Assembly: GCA_045576335.1 (NCBI GenBank)
Contig: JAZNGH010000028.1
Coordinates: 62,001-126,000, forward strand
Length of the DNA: 64,000 bases
Direction: 5' to 3'
From: Scatosoma sp045576335
GTDB taxonomy: Bacteria > Bacillota > Clostridia > Christensenellales > Borkfalkiaceae
Below the pieces are notes generated by a model. The model had not been told where the DNA came from and ran no database searches. It saw only the letters and a program-made list of their open reading frames with translations. A program made the position numbers and the translations under genes. Of the stretch, positions 33,493 to 42,400 are shown one piece after another. Positions within the stretch are counted from its first letter, which is position 1, and each line of letters starts with the position of its first letter.

Positions 33493-36400
33493 TTACAACC
33501 ACCAAGCTTCAAACTTGATTACGTAGTTCTCGTCCGCCGCGGCTGCTAACGTTGCCCACGTAACATCATCTGCCCAAGAATCTCCAACGTATACAGGAAC
33601 ATTGTTTAACTGCCAACCCAAGAAGGATTTACCGCCACCCAAAGACGCGGCAGGCGTATCCGGCGTAGGTAACGAGTAACCGTATGTAACGTTTTCCGCT
33701 CTGTCCACCTCGGTGCTACCCGACATAAATACAAAGGTATACGTTGCGCTCTTCCATTTGCCGTAATAGTATCTGTCTCCGTATACTACCGAGCCGTCGG
33801 TTGCGTTGCTGTTGTCAATCGCCGTGGTTTTCACACCTTGATACATACTGTGCGAATACCAACCGTCAAAGACCTTACCCACTTCCGTCGTCGTAGGAGT
33901 CCAAAGCGCAAAGCCGCCCGCCACTTCGGTGTCTGCCATAGAATAGGTTTCGGATTTCTGTGTAGAGCCGTTTATGACGTAGTAAATGGTATACTTATTT
34001 GGATTAAACTTCGGATAGAATACGTAGGTGCTCTGCTTCCCGTCCAACGTAATCGGCCAGCTCGTCACCTTCTTGCTCGCATCCAACGAACCGTCGGTGT
34101 ACCAGCCGTCAAACGTCCAACCCGTGCGGTTGTACGATTGATAAGTTATCGAATCGCCACGGTAAAGGGTAGTTGAGCTATACGTCTCGCCCGTATGTTT
34201 CTTGAAGGTTACCGATATAGGCATATCGAATATCGCCTTCAAGGTCCACGTTTTTCCGTGACCGTCCTTCACAGCGGGAACGGTAGAACCTTCAAACGGT
34301 TCTCCGTAAACGTCTACCCAAGCCACAAACTTGGCGTTCTTTTCGGTTGCATACGCGTTTGCATACGCTTGCGCCGTGTCAAGCGCCGAGCTTATAAGGT
34401 CTGAATAGTACAGCTCTACGCTATATTTGATTTCCCCGTTGACTTCAAACGCTACGGTGTACTTATCCTTTTCAAACTTCGCCCAAAGATCCTTTTGACC
34501 CGAGATTTGGTCGCTGCCAAACTCATATTCCGTCGTAAGATTGCTATTCGTATACCAGCCGACCAAATGATAGCCGCTCGGTGCGATTTGCGTGCTCGTA
34601 GGCGCGTCGCTCTCTTTCAGCGTATAGTAATGAAGTGCTTTCGTCTCTATATACTTACTGCCTTGACCGTGCCATACGACAGGATACTCGTTCTTCGTGT
34701 AAATAGGATATACGTTGATATCGTTCGCGTACGTATTGAAGTATACGCCGCTGTTCGAGTTACCTTGATTATCCGTAATGCACTCGCCGTTTTTCGAATA
34801 GCTCCAACCTTGGAAGGTGAAGCCGACCTTTGCTTCGGGTACGCCGAACTTAAACGTCTTGTCGTACGTAACGGTCTTGGTTACGCCGCTGCTCGTCAAG
34901 CCCGTCAAGGTATAGTTCGTCGTTTCTATATCCGTATAATCGAGCAAGGTCACGGTATACGTATTCGCTGTATATTGCGCGTAGAACGTTCTGTTTCCGT
35001 ATTGTTTATTCAGTTGGGTAACTACGTCGCCCGTGTTGTTTTCCTTCCAGCCTGCAAACGTATAACCCGTTCTCGGCGGTGCGCTCGTCTTCAATTCCTT
35101 GACGTCTTCAATCGTGAACGTCGTATCCGTCGTCTGCCATACGAAATATTCCGCGCCGAACGTATTTACCATATACGTAATGGTGTACGTATTTGCCGTA
35201 AACTTCGCCCAGTATTCTCTCGGCGAGCTGTTACGCAAGGTAACGTTTGCTCTTTGCGGCGTTCCCGTCAAGCTTGCGTTCGAGCACCAACCGTCGAACG
35301 TATAACCGTCTGCCGATTGATCGTCAAAGTTTACTACGTCGCCGATAAAGTAGCTTCTCGTAAACGTCGATTGATTATCCTTGGTGTGGAAGGTAAACGT
35401 TTCCGCGTATTGATAAATCGCGTAATAGTAAATGGTTTCGCCCGTTTGATTGCCCTTGATTGCGTAATCGTCGTCCAATCTCGTCGTAGAGCCTTCTGTA
35501 CTACTCCAACCCGTTCTTCTACGTTCACTCGTTTTTTCGCTGGGCAGGTTCGGCGTGATATTGTACGCCGTGTCGTCGTCCAGCTTATACAACAGCGTAC
35601 CCCAAGGCACTTGGGTAGCTATATGCGCTTGGCTGTCGCTCATAAATACAACCGTATACGTTTGAATAACGAATTTCGCGTAAACGGTCAAATCCTTGTC
35701 AATAGCCGTCGTTGCAAGGTCAAAGTCGTTACCGTTGTCGTACATCCAGCCCTTGAAGTCGTGACCTGCTTTTACGGGCATATCGTCCGTATATTCTGCC
35801 GTCTTGTTCCATTCGGGATAAGCGTAGCCGTAAATCGTGCCCGTATCCTTATCCTTAAACGTTACCGTAAACGTTTGAATCTTCCACTTGGTCGTCAAGG
35901 TGATAGCGTAACCCGTCGGCTCGGAACTCAAACCAAGAGCTTCTAACGTAAGCGGTTTGAGCGAATTACCCTCGCCGTCCGTACATTGCACGGGCGTTCC
36001 GTTGTTGTCGTAATAGAAGCCGACAAGCTCATAACCCGTACGTTCAGGTACTTCTATCGAATAGTTTTCACCGTATGCAATCGTAGTCTTTTTAAGTACG
36101 CTGTTACCCGTAAACTTACCGCCCTCGGTCGCATACGCCGATACCGTATACGTATGCGGTGCAAACTTCGCGTACAAGGTCTTCGTACCGTAAGTACCCG
36201 CGGGCAATTGCGTCTTGGCGGTATCGGAGAAGTCCTCATTCTCACACCAACCGACGAAATCGTAGCCTTTATACGTACTTAAAGGATCATTATCCGCGCC
36301 ACTTGCCGTCATAAGCTCGTACGGCTCGCTCGTCATATAATATCTCGCCGTTCCAAGCGTCACGGTTTCGCCGTCGATCGTCGCTTTATACGTCAATACA

Positions 36401-37806
36401 TAATCCGTTTCTTCCCAGCACGCGTAATAGCGTTTTGTTATACTGCTGGTAACGTTGGTAATGCCAGATTGTGCTTGGTCGTACGTTCCGGGACTCGCGC
36501 TCGTGTACCAGCCCATAAATTTATAGCCGGGGTTCGCGCTTTCGTTCTTCGTGATCACTTCCAGCTCTTTGAAGCTGTCAAAGCGTACGTTCGTGTCGCC
36601 CTCTACGAGCTTCACGTCGATAGGCTCTGGATCGTAATAGCTGCCCGTATTATAATAGAAGTAGATATGTACGGCTTCGCGGATAATCGCGTACAGCTTT
36701 GCGTTGCCCGTGATGACCGTCGTGCCGTCTACCTTATATTTCGGGTCGGCATCTTCTTCCAAGCCCCAACCGAAGAAGGAATCGTTTTGATAAATTGCGT
36801 TATAGTCTTGATAATATTCATTAAACGCCTCTTGATACGTAGCACCGTACGGCATCGTTACGTTGTGGGAGTATCCGTACGCAACGAACGTAATCGTGTA
36901 CTTCTTCGCTTCGAATTTAGGCGTGAGCGTGTACGACCTCAAATCGTTGTACGGGTCGATGTTGAAGGTGTACAGGTGGAAAATCGAGCCTTCTTTCACG
37001 TTGCCGCTAATCACGCATCTGTCGCCCATATACCAACCCTTGAAGGTGTAGCCTTCTTTTGCGTTCTCGTCTACGTAAGGAAGCCCTGCGAGCGCGCCAC
37101 CTACCGTAAGAGAAATATCCTCGTCGGGCAGACCGAGCGTTTCTAATTTGAGGTGGAATATGTAGGTTTGACCTTCATTATATTCTCTATAGTGCGCGTA
37201 CAGGGTAATATTGTCGTAAAGCGACTTCACGATGTAGCCGTCTTCGTCAACGTATTTCGTACCGCCCGTTTCGCTGTCGAACAAGCCGAGGTATTCGGTG
37301 TACTCCAAAGAGATAGAATGGTCGATATCCAAATAGTTCGTGGTATCCTTTATACGCTTTTGATAGGTTTCGTTGCCGACCTTGATGGTAACGTTATAAT
37401 ACAGCGTACCCTGCCAGTTCTCGCAGTCGCCGCAACCGTCGCAAGCAAAACAGCCCTCTCTGCCGAAGCAATCGATACCCTCGCTTCTTACACAGTCGTT
37501 GGCGTTTTCTACGTTTTCGATTGTAATTTCTTCGTAGCTACAATCCGCACCGCATTCGGACGCGCACTCGCCGATCATTTCGTCCGCGCACGCCGCCGTT
37601 TCGATACATGCTTCGCAACCGAAGCAGCCGCCTATACAGCTGATCGTACCAACCAAAGTGGATAACAGAAAACCCAACAACGCAAGACCGATTACGATAC
37701 CGATAACCGCTTCTATAAAGTACCGTACGTGCGATTTTGCGTTTTTGAGAACGTCCGTCTCGCTAAACGAATAATCAATGGTGTTTTCGTTTTCGTTAAA
37801 AGACAT
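33493..37806 (-). CDS. Giant InlB-repeat surface protein with Cys-rich neck
   Basis: The 1437 residues start with a cytosolic ~28-residue segment, then one membrane helix (about 29-55, FIEAVIGIVIGLALLGFLLS) with no cleavage or lipobox. Residues 57-128 contain 14 cysteines in C-x2-C and C-x3-C spacings (CIGGCFGCEAC, CFACDGCGDC). About fifteen InlB B/Flg_new repeats follow, each with a G-x-x-F-x-GW core (YTFKGWYMGD, YKFMGWYTSAS, YTFDGWCSNAS, WTFDGWYTDGS). There is no LPxTG or S-layer domain, so it is held by the N-terminal helix. AAGGAG precedes the ATG. The first repeats share GLFDSETGG with the lipoprotein at 3324-4955. Adhesin-like; ligand unknown. Confidence 0.88.
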   Translation of the reverse strand: MSFNENENTIDYSFSETDVLKNAKSHVRYFIEAVIGIVIGLALLGFLLSTLVGTISCIGGCFGCEACIETAACADEMIGECASECGADCSYEEITIENVENANDCVRSEGIDCFGREGCFACDGCGDCENWQGTLYYNVTIKVGNETYQKRIKDTTNYLDIDHSISLEYTEYLGLFDSETGGTKYVDEDGYIVKSLYDNITLYAHYREYNEGQTYIFHLKLETLGLPDEDISLTVGGALAGLPYVDENAKEGYTFKGWYMGDRCVISGNVKEGSIFHLYTFNIDPYNDLRSYTLTPKFEAKKYTITFVAYGYSHNVTMPYGATYQEAFNEYYQDYNAIYQNDSFFGWGLEEDADPKYKVDGTTVITGNAKLYAIIREAVHIYFYYNTGSYYDPEPIDVKLVEGDTNVRFDSFKELEVITKNESANPGYKFMGWYTSASPGTYDQAQSGITNVTSSITKRYYACWEETDYVLTYKATIDGETVTLGTARYYMTSEPYELMTASGADNDPLSTYKGYDFVGWCENEDFSDTAKTQLPAGTYGTKTLYAKFAPHTYTVSAYATEGGKFTGNSVLKKTTIAYGENYSIEVPERTGYELVGFYYDNNGTPVQCTDGEGNSLKPLTLEALGLSSEPTGYAITLTTKWKIQTFTVTFKDKDTGTIYGYAYPEWNKTAEYTDDMPVKAGHDFKGWMYDNGNDFDLATTAIDKDLTVYAKFVIQTYTVVFMSDSQAHIATQVPWGTLLYKLDDDTAYNITPNLPSEKTSERRRTGWSSTEGSTTRLDDDYAIKGNQTGETIYYYAIYQYAETFTFHTKDNQSTFTRSYFIGDVVNFDDQSADGYTFDGWCSNASLTGTPQRANVTLRNSSPREYWAKFTANTYTITYMVNTFGAEYFVWQTTDTTFTIEDVKELKTSAPPRTGYTFAGWKENNTGDVVTQLNKQYGNRTFYAQYTANTYTVTLLDYTDIETTNYTLTGLTSSGVTKTVTYDKTFKFGVPEAKVGFTFQGWSYSKNGECITDNQGNSNSGVYFNTYANDINVYPIYTKNEYPVVWHGQGSKYIETKALHYYTLKESDAPTSTQIAPSGYHLVGWYTNSNLTTEYEFGSDQISGQKDLWAKFEKDKYTVAFEVNGEIKYSVELYYSDLISSALDTAQAYANAYATEKNAKFVAWVDVYGEPFEGSTVPAVKDGHGKTWTLKAIFDMPISVTFKKHTGETYSSTTLYRGDSITYQSYNRTGWTFDGWYTDGSLDASKKVTSWPITLDGKQSTYVFYPKFNPNKYTIYYVINGSTQKSETYSMADTEVAGGFALWTPTTTEVGKVFDGWYSHSMYQGVKTTAIDNSNATDGSVVYGDRYYYGKWKSATYTFVFMSGSTEVDRAENVTYGYSLPTPDTPAASLGGGKSFLGWQLNNVPVYVGDSWADDVTWATLAAAADENYVIKFEAWWL

Positions 37807-37850
37807 GTCTACGACTCCTTCCTCTTTTTTTGTTTTCCCGACGGAAAACG

Positions 37851-37878
37851 CTTATAATCCTTTCGTTTGCTGTGTCAA
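37851..37878 (-). promoter_or_regulatory. Promoter of the InlB-repeat surface protein
   Basis: TTGACA (37873-37878), 16 bases and TATAAG (37851-37856) on the minus strand, about 40 bases of leader. The gene-free stretch 37807-38164 otherwise holds the hairpins at 37883-37926 and the terminator at 38129. Confidence 0.6.
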
Positions 37879-37882
37879 CAGC

Positions 37883-37926
37883 AAACAGCCCTAGGGCTGT
37901 TTTTGCGTTTGCAGCGGTTTTGCCGC
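37883..37926. other. Adjacent hairpins upstream of the surface-protein promoter
   Basis: AAACAGCC-CTAG-GGCTGTTT (37883-37902), followed by AGCGG/CCGCT (37912-37926). On the plus strand the first has a TTTTT tail like a terminator, but no plus-strand gene precedes it. They may be regulatory or a remnant. Confidence 0.4.
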
Positions 37927-38128
37927 TAACGCGTTTTATTATGTATGCACGCGACTATCGTCGTTTCCTTAATTTTCCAAACAGAAAAGGGCAATTCCCG
38001 ACAATATCACATAATACTATACGCTAACATTTTACACCTTGCTCACCAAATTGTCAATACTTTTTCAACTATTTTTTTATTTATTTTTTTATTTTTATCA
38101 TTTCATAAACCCGTTTTACCAAAAAAAA

Positions 38129-38158
38129 GGAAGCAAGAACGCCTAAATTCTTGCTTCC
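38129..38158 (-). terminator. Intrinsic terminator of the acetyltransferase gene
   Basis: An 11-bp stem, GGAAGCAAGAA/TTCTTGCTTCC, with an 8-base loop and an 8-T tail on the minus strand. Confidence 0.92.
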
Positions 38159-38164
38159 CTTCCT

Positions 38165-39001
38165 TTATTTTCCTGCATTTCTTGCTTTTTCCACCCACGC
38201 GTACGCTTTTTCGTACAGCATTTCCTTGCTTCGCTCCCGCAAGTCCTTTTCAACGGCGTTTACGCTGTCAAAAACGTCCGTGCACAGCAGTTCGCCCTCG
38301 CCGACCGCAATTTTTTTCGCAATGCCCCGTTTTAACAAAACATCTTGATACGCAAGCGAATCGTAAAAGGGCCACACCAGCTCCCACGGCTTAGCAACAG
38401 GGGGAAACGGGTAATGCGACAGTTCCGCTTTTAACGCCGTCCGCGTCTTTTCGTCTTGCACGCCCGACAACAGTTCCTCCACCAAGCGGTACTCGGCAAA
38501 ATGCTTGAACGTGTTATACAGCATACTCACGCCCCAAAACAGCACGTACGCCTTAACCCCGTAGCGGGTGCGGCTATCGTACATTCTTTGCCACGCCGAT
38601 TGCGTGGAAAAACAATAATCCCCGAAAATACCGTAACGCGCCCCTACGCCCTTTTTACCCGCAGTCAAATCGCGGGCGTGTACGCCGCTCGCCGCCACCG
38701 AATGTGTTTCGTTGTCGCTTCTATACGTTCCCTTTTGCAAACGGAAGGTTTCGGTGATCAGCCCCGTATCGGACGGTCTATCCATAGACCAATCCTCAAA
38801 CACCGTGTCCCAATTTTTGGAAGAAAGCGTAGGCATAACGAGCGTTCCCTCGCAAACGGTTTGGCGCAAAGCGGCAATTACCGTTTCCGCCCCGCCGTCG
38901 ATTTTTCCAAGCGATTTCAAGGACGAATGTACGAGCAGAATGGAATTTTTTTCTATGTGAAAGCCTTTTAAGGCTTCCACAAGCATTTCTTTGGTCAACA
39001 T
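38165..39001 (-). CDS. AAC(3)-family acetyltransferase (YokD-like)
   Basis: Belongs to the antibiotic N-acetyltransferase superfamily, whose members acetylate the 3-amino group of aminoglycosides from acetyl-CoA; many chromosomal members have unknown substrates. The 278 residues match family length and show LLVHSSLKSLGKIDGG near the start, GTLVMPTLSS, the catalytic-site region ETHSVAASGVHA and GVSMLYNTFKHFAEY. It starts one base after an amidohydrolase gene, so the pair is cotranscribed, which suggests a metabolic rather than a resistance role. No mobile element is nearby. Confidence 0.85.
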   Translation of the reverse strand: MLTKEMLVEALKGFHIEKNSILLVHSSLKSLGKIDGGAETVIAALRQTVCEGTLVMPTLSSKNWDTVFEDWSMDRPSDTGLITETFRLQKGTYRSDNETHSVAASGVHARDLTAGKKGVGARYGIFGDYCFSTQSAWQRMYDSRTRYGVKAYVLFWGVSMLYNTFKHFAEYRLVEELLSGVQDEKTRTALKAELSHYPFPPVAKPWELVWPFYDSLAYQDVLLKRGIAKKIAVGEGELLCTDVFDSVNAVEKDLRERSKEMLYEKAYAWVEKARNAGK

Positions 39002-39002
39002 C

Positions 39003-39911
39003 TTACAAACCCAACAATCTCATAGCGTTTTCGTGGGTGATTTTCCTATACGCCGCTTCGGTAACAACACCGTCCTTACGCCATTTTTTTAGCGTATCAA
39101 TTAAGGGCACGTCCATACCGGGGAAACAGCAATCCGTTCCAAAGTACAGCCTATCCTCAAACTCTTTCACGAACGCCGCGGTGTAATCGATATCCCGTGT
39201 GAGCGCGTTATACGCCGTGGGGTCGGACAAATCGCAATGCAAATTCGCATACCTGCGAAGCAGCTTGGGCATAGCCCCTTCTTCTTTAATGGGCGCGGAA
39301 TTGAAATAGAAGGTATCCACCTGTCCCTCGTCCAAAAACTTAAAAGGTACGTTGCGCTCGCCCACCGTTTCCAGTCGGGCGATTTCTGCCCAAAAGATAG
39401 GACCGTGTCCGAGCATAACGAGCTTGGGAAATCTACGAAGCGAAAGCTCTAACTGCGGCAAGCCGGGATCGTCGTACAAGCCGAAATCCCCCGTCGTTTG
39501 GTCCGAACCGTCGCAAGTCACGGAAAACCCCACCTTTTCACAGGCACGGAAAAGATTTTGTACGAGCGGATCGTCCATTCGCATATTCGGCATGACCTCG
39601 CCCACGCCCTTACAGCCCTTTTCCTTGTAAAAATCAAGCACCGTTTCTATTTTCGCCATAGGCGAATTAGACAGCGCGCGCGGATCTACGTTGCAAAAGG
39701 GAATGATACGGTCGGGATACGCGCGTACCATATCGATTATATCCTCGGTGTTTTGCGGGATATAAATTTCAGGGCTAACAATAGGCAAAACCACGCTTTT
39801 ATCAATCCCCAAACGCTCCTGTTCCTTTAAGAGTTCAGGCAACGTGCAAAAAGGCGTGACGAACGGGCTTTTCACTCGGTATGCGTGCGTATGTATATCA
39901 ATGAGCATCAT
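39003..39911 (-). CDS. Amidohydrolase-family (TIM-barrel) protein
   Basis: The 302 residues have the metal-binding IDIHTHAYR at the start, GVGEVMPNM, LVMLGHGPIFWAEI with the third histidine, and a terminal FGTDCCFPG with the catalytic aspartate: the amidohydrolase-2 pattern seen in decarboxylases and lactonases of aromatic or sugar acids. AAAGGAG lies 6 bases before tandem ATGs. It is followed directly by the AAC(3)-like gene. The substrate cannot be inferred from sequence. Confidence 0.85.
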   Translation of the reverse strand: MMLIDIHTHAYRVKSPFVTPFCTLPELLKEQERLGIDKSVVLPIVSPEIYIPQNTEDIIDMVRAYPDRIIPFCNVDPRALSNSPMAKIETVLDFYKEKGCKGVGEVMPNMRMDDPLVQNLFRACEKVGFSVTCDGSDQTTGDFGLYDDPGLPQLELSLRRFPKLVMLGHGPIFWAEIARLETVGERNVPFKFLDEGQVDTFYFNSAPIKEEGAMPKLLRRYANLHCDLSDPTAYNALTRDIDYTAAFVKEFEDRLYFGTDCCFPGMDVPLIDTLKKWRKDGVVTEAAYRKITHENAMRLLGL

Positions 39912-40012
39912 CGTTTTCTCCTTTATATCGATACTTCCATTTTAACACATCAAAAAACCTTGCGCCTGCCTTTTTCCACGAAAGTTATACCATTTTTTCA
40001 CATTATTTTGCT

Positions 40013-40951
40013 TTATTTCCAAATTTCGTGCGTGATGGACAAAATCTCGTCGGGAGTCTTTGCCGCGAACAGCTTTTCCTTGTACGCCGCCGCGCCGCGC
40101 TCGCCCTTGACGTAAAACGCCGCCATCTTCCGCATAAAGACTGTGGTGAAGCGTTCGTCGCATACCTGCCTCGTCCATTCCATTTGCTTGTCGAACATAG
40201 CGCGTTTGCTCTCCCGCGCCCTTCCCGTCAAGTCGCAAAAGACCTGCGGATCGAAAAGCGAAGCGCGCGCGACCATTACGCCGTCCGCGCCCGTACGCTC
40301 CAAAAGCTGCTCCGCGTCCGCGTTTGAAAACACGCCGCCGTTGGCGATCACGGGGATTTTCACGGCTTTTTTTGCCGCCGCAATTTCTTGGTAATTGACC
40401 TCGCCCGAATACATTTTGTCCTTCGTTCTGCCGTGAACGGTGACGAGGCTCGCGCCAGCCCCCTCCATTCGCTTGGCAAACTCGGCGGTGACAAGCTTTT
40501 CCGCGCAAACGCCGATACGAAATTTCACGGTGATAATTTTGCCGCTTTTCACACACTCTTTGACGATTTTCTCCGCCAAAAGCGGCTCTTCCAAAAGTGC
40601 GCTCCCCTCGCCGTTTTTATAAATTTTGGGCACGGGACAGCCCATATTGATATCCACGATAGGAAAAGGCTCTAATCTTTCGTGTTCGCACGCGGCGCGC
40701 ATCGTATCCGGCTCTCTGCCGAAAATCTGCACCGCGCAAGCCCCCTCGTTTTCGTCGGTGAACAGCAATTCTTGCGTGTTCTCGCTCCCGTACTTTAAGC
40801 CTTTCGCGCTCACCATTTCCGTATAACAAAGCCCCGCGCCGTAGCCCTTACAAAGCCGACGGAACGCGTAGTTGGTATACCCCGCGAGCGGGGCGAGGAA
40901 AACGTTGTTTTCAAGCGTGATATTTCCGATTTTTACGGGTGTTAAACGCAT
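40013..40951 (-). CDS. dus: tRNA-dihydrouridine synthase
   Basis: A flavoenzyme reducing uridine in tRNA D-loops with NADPH. The 312 residues show the DusB-like features LAPLAGYTNYAFRRLC, VQIFGREPD, INMGCPVPKIYKNGEG, the catalytic cysteine motif (NMGC), VTVHGRTKDKMYSG, VIANGGVFSNAD and GVMVARASLFDP. It lies 12 bases after mazG, with a G-rich ribosome site (GGGGGGCAGG) that is also a copy of the dispersed motif described under findings. Confidence 0.95.
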   Translation of the reverse strand: MRLTPVKIGNITLENNVFLAPLAGYTNYAFRRLCKGYGAGLCYTEMVSAKGLKYGSENTQELLFTDENEGACAVQIFGREPDTMRAACEHERLEPFPIVDINMGCPVPKIYKNGEGSALLEEPLLAEKIVKECVKSGKIITVKFRIGVCAEKLVTAEFAKRMEGAGASLVTVHGRTKDKMYSGEVNYQEIAAAKKAVKIPVIANGGVFSNADAEQLLERTGADGVMVARASLFDPQVFCDLTGRARESKRAMFDKQMEWTRQVCDERFTTVFMRKMAAFYVKGERGAAAYKEKLFAAKTPDEILSITHEIWK

Positions 40952-40963
40952 ACCTGCCCCCCT

Positions 40964-42400
40964 TTAAGCCTTTAACTCTGCCTTTGCCTGCAAGTAATAA
41001 AAATCCCACTCCGCCTCGGAAAGCTCGGTCACGGTTTTCCCGTCCGACAACGCCTTTTTCTCCGCGAGCGTGAAGCGAGCGGCAAAGCGTTCGACGCTTT
41101 CTTTGAGCGCCTTTTCCGCGTCACAACCTGCCTTTCTGCCGACGTTGACCGCGGCGAATAATAAATCGCCAAGCTCCTTTTCCGTTTCCGCTTTATCTCC
41201 CTTTTTATACGCCTCGAAAAACTCGGCAAGCTCCTCCTGTAAGCGCACTGCCGCCGCTTGCGTATCGGCAAAATCCATACCTGCCTTGCCCGCGCGCTTG
41301 CCCACCTTTTGCGCCCGCATTACGGCGGGGAAGCATTTGGGTACGTCGTTGACGGAGTCGGCATAAGTAACTTGATGTTTTTCCGTCATTTTGTTCTTTT
41401 CCCAAACGGACAACGCGCCGCTTTCGCTATCCGCTTTATCCTTGCCAAACACGTGCGTGTGACGGGTGATCAGCTTGTGGCAAATCCCGCTCAAAATATC
41501 GGTGAGATTGAACGCGCCCGTTTCTTCCTTTAACACGGCGTGGAAAATGACCTGCAACAGCAAATCGCCCGTTTCTTCCAAAATCTTTTCGTCGTCGCGC
41601 TGGTCAATCGCGTCCACCAGCTCGTACGCTTCCTCGATTGCCGACATTTTAATACTCTCGTTCGTTTGCACTCTGTCCCAAGGACAACCGTCGGGTTTAC
41701 GCAAGCGCACGATAATTTCTTTGAGGTCCTCTACGGTAAAGCGCGTTTTATCCAAAAGCCCGATTTCCTCAATCGCTACCGCCGAGGTGTAATCGTAAGC
41801 CTTGCGCCTATCTAGCGCGTACAGCTCCGTTTTCACGGCTTTACCGCCGCTGATAAATTTGACGGCGAGCTCCTCGCCGAACGCGTCGCCAAGCAATAGC
41901 TTGATATCGCTCGCAATCGCACGGTCGTCCATATCGTACACGAGCAGGGGCAACCGCAAGCCCTCCGCGCTCCCCTTTTCTAAAAGCTCGTACGCGGAAA
42001 CCGCGGTATACGAGCACCCGACGAAATTCGCCGCGCGAACGAGCGCGGTCACCTTGGAAACGCCGTCGATAATCTCCACTTTCCCCCGCAACCGCTTGCA
42101 CAGCGATTTCACGGAATTGTCCTCCGTCGCCGCGCCGTCTACGAGGTATACCGCGTCCTCTCCCGCAAGCGCAACTTGCTTCGCAAGATTTTTGGAAAGC
42201 GTTGCAAAGCTACGGCTTTTCCCGTAAATTTCGTCGAGTGTTTCATGTGAAACACCTAAATCCTTTACCGTTTGATAGGAGCGCGTTTTCGCCGTGCGAA
42301 CGAGGATTTTATCCCCGCGGCTCGCCGCCCGCAAAATCACTTCTTCACCGCGTTTGGTCAAATCTCCCGCTTCCACGCCCAAGCCGATTACCGTTATCAT
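40964..42400 (-). CDS. mazG: MazG/YabN: methylase-like domain fused to NTP pyrophosphohydrolase
   Basis: House-cleaning enzyme hydrolysing non-canonical NTPs. The 478 residues have an N-terminal tetrapyrrole-methylase-like domain (MITVIGLGVEAGDLTKRG, VYLVDGAATED, YDMDDRAIASD) and a C-terminal MazG domain: LRKPDGCPWDRVQTNES with EEAYELVDAID and LEETGDLLLQV metal-binding helices, then ELGDLLFAAVNVGR. This is the Bacillus YabN fusion. The ATG at 42398-42400 (AAAGGAG) lies inside the end of the flippase gene, as in the Bacillus yabM-yabN pair. A parS-like site is embedded at 42239-42254. Confidence 0.94.
   Translation of the reverse strand: MITVIGLGVEAGDLTKRGEEVILRAASRGDKILVRTAKTRSYQTVKDLGVSHETLDEIYGKSRSFATLSKNLAKQVALAGEDAVYLVDGAATEDNSVKSLCKRLRGKVEIIDGVSKVTALVRAANFVGCSYTAVSAYELLEKGSAEGLRLPLLVYDMDDRAIASDIKLLLGDAFGEELAVKFISGGKAVKTELYALDRRKAYDYTSAVAIEEIGLLDKTRFTVEDLKEIIVRLRKPDGCPWDRVQTNESIKMSAIEEAYELVDAIDQRDDEKILEETGDLLLQVIFHAVLKEETGAFNLTDILSGICHKLITRHTHVFGKDKADSESGALSVWEKNKMTEKHQVTYADSVNDVPKCFPAVMRAQKVGKRAGKAGMDFADTQAAAVRLQEELAEFFEAYKKGDKAETEKELGDLLFAAVNVGRKAGCDAEKALKESVERFAARFTLAEKKALSDGKTVTELSEAEWDFYYLQAKAELKA
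42239..42254. promoter_or_regulatory. parS-like centromere site
   Basis: TGTTTCATGTGAAACA, one base from the palindromic Bacillus parS core TGTTTCACGTGAAACA. It lies inside mazG, encoding VSHET. Bacterial parS sites cluster near oriC and often lie within genes. Confidence 0.65.

Noticed and set aside
37883..37902. Terminator for a plus-strand gene
   Set aside because: No plus-strand gene lies upstream, so it is listed only as a hairpin of unknown role.
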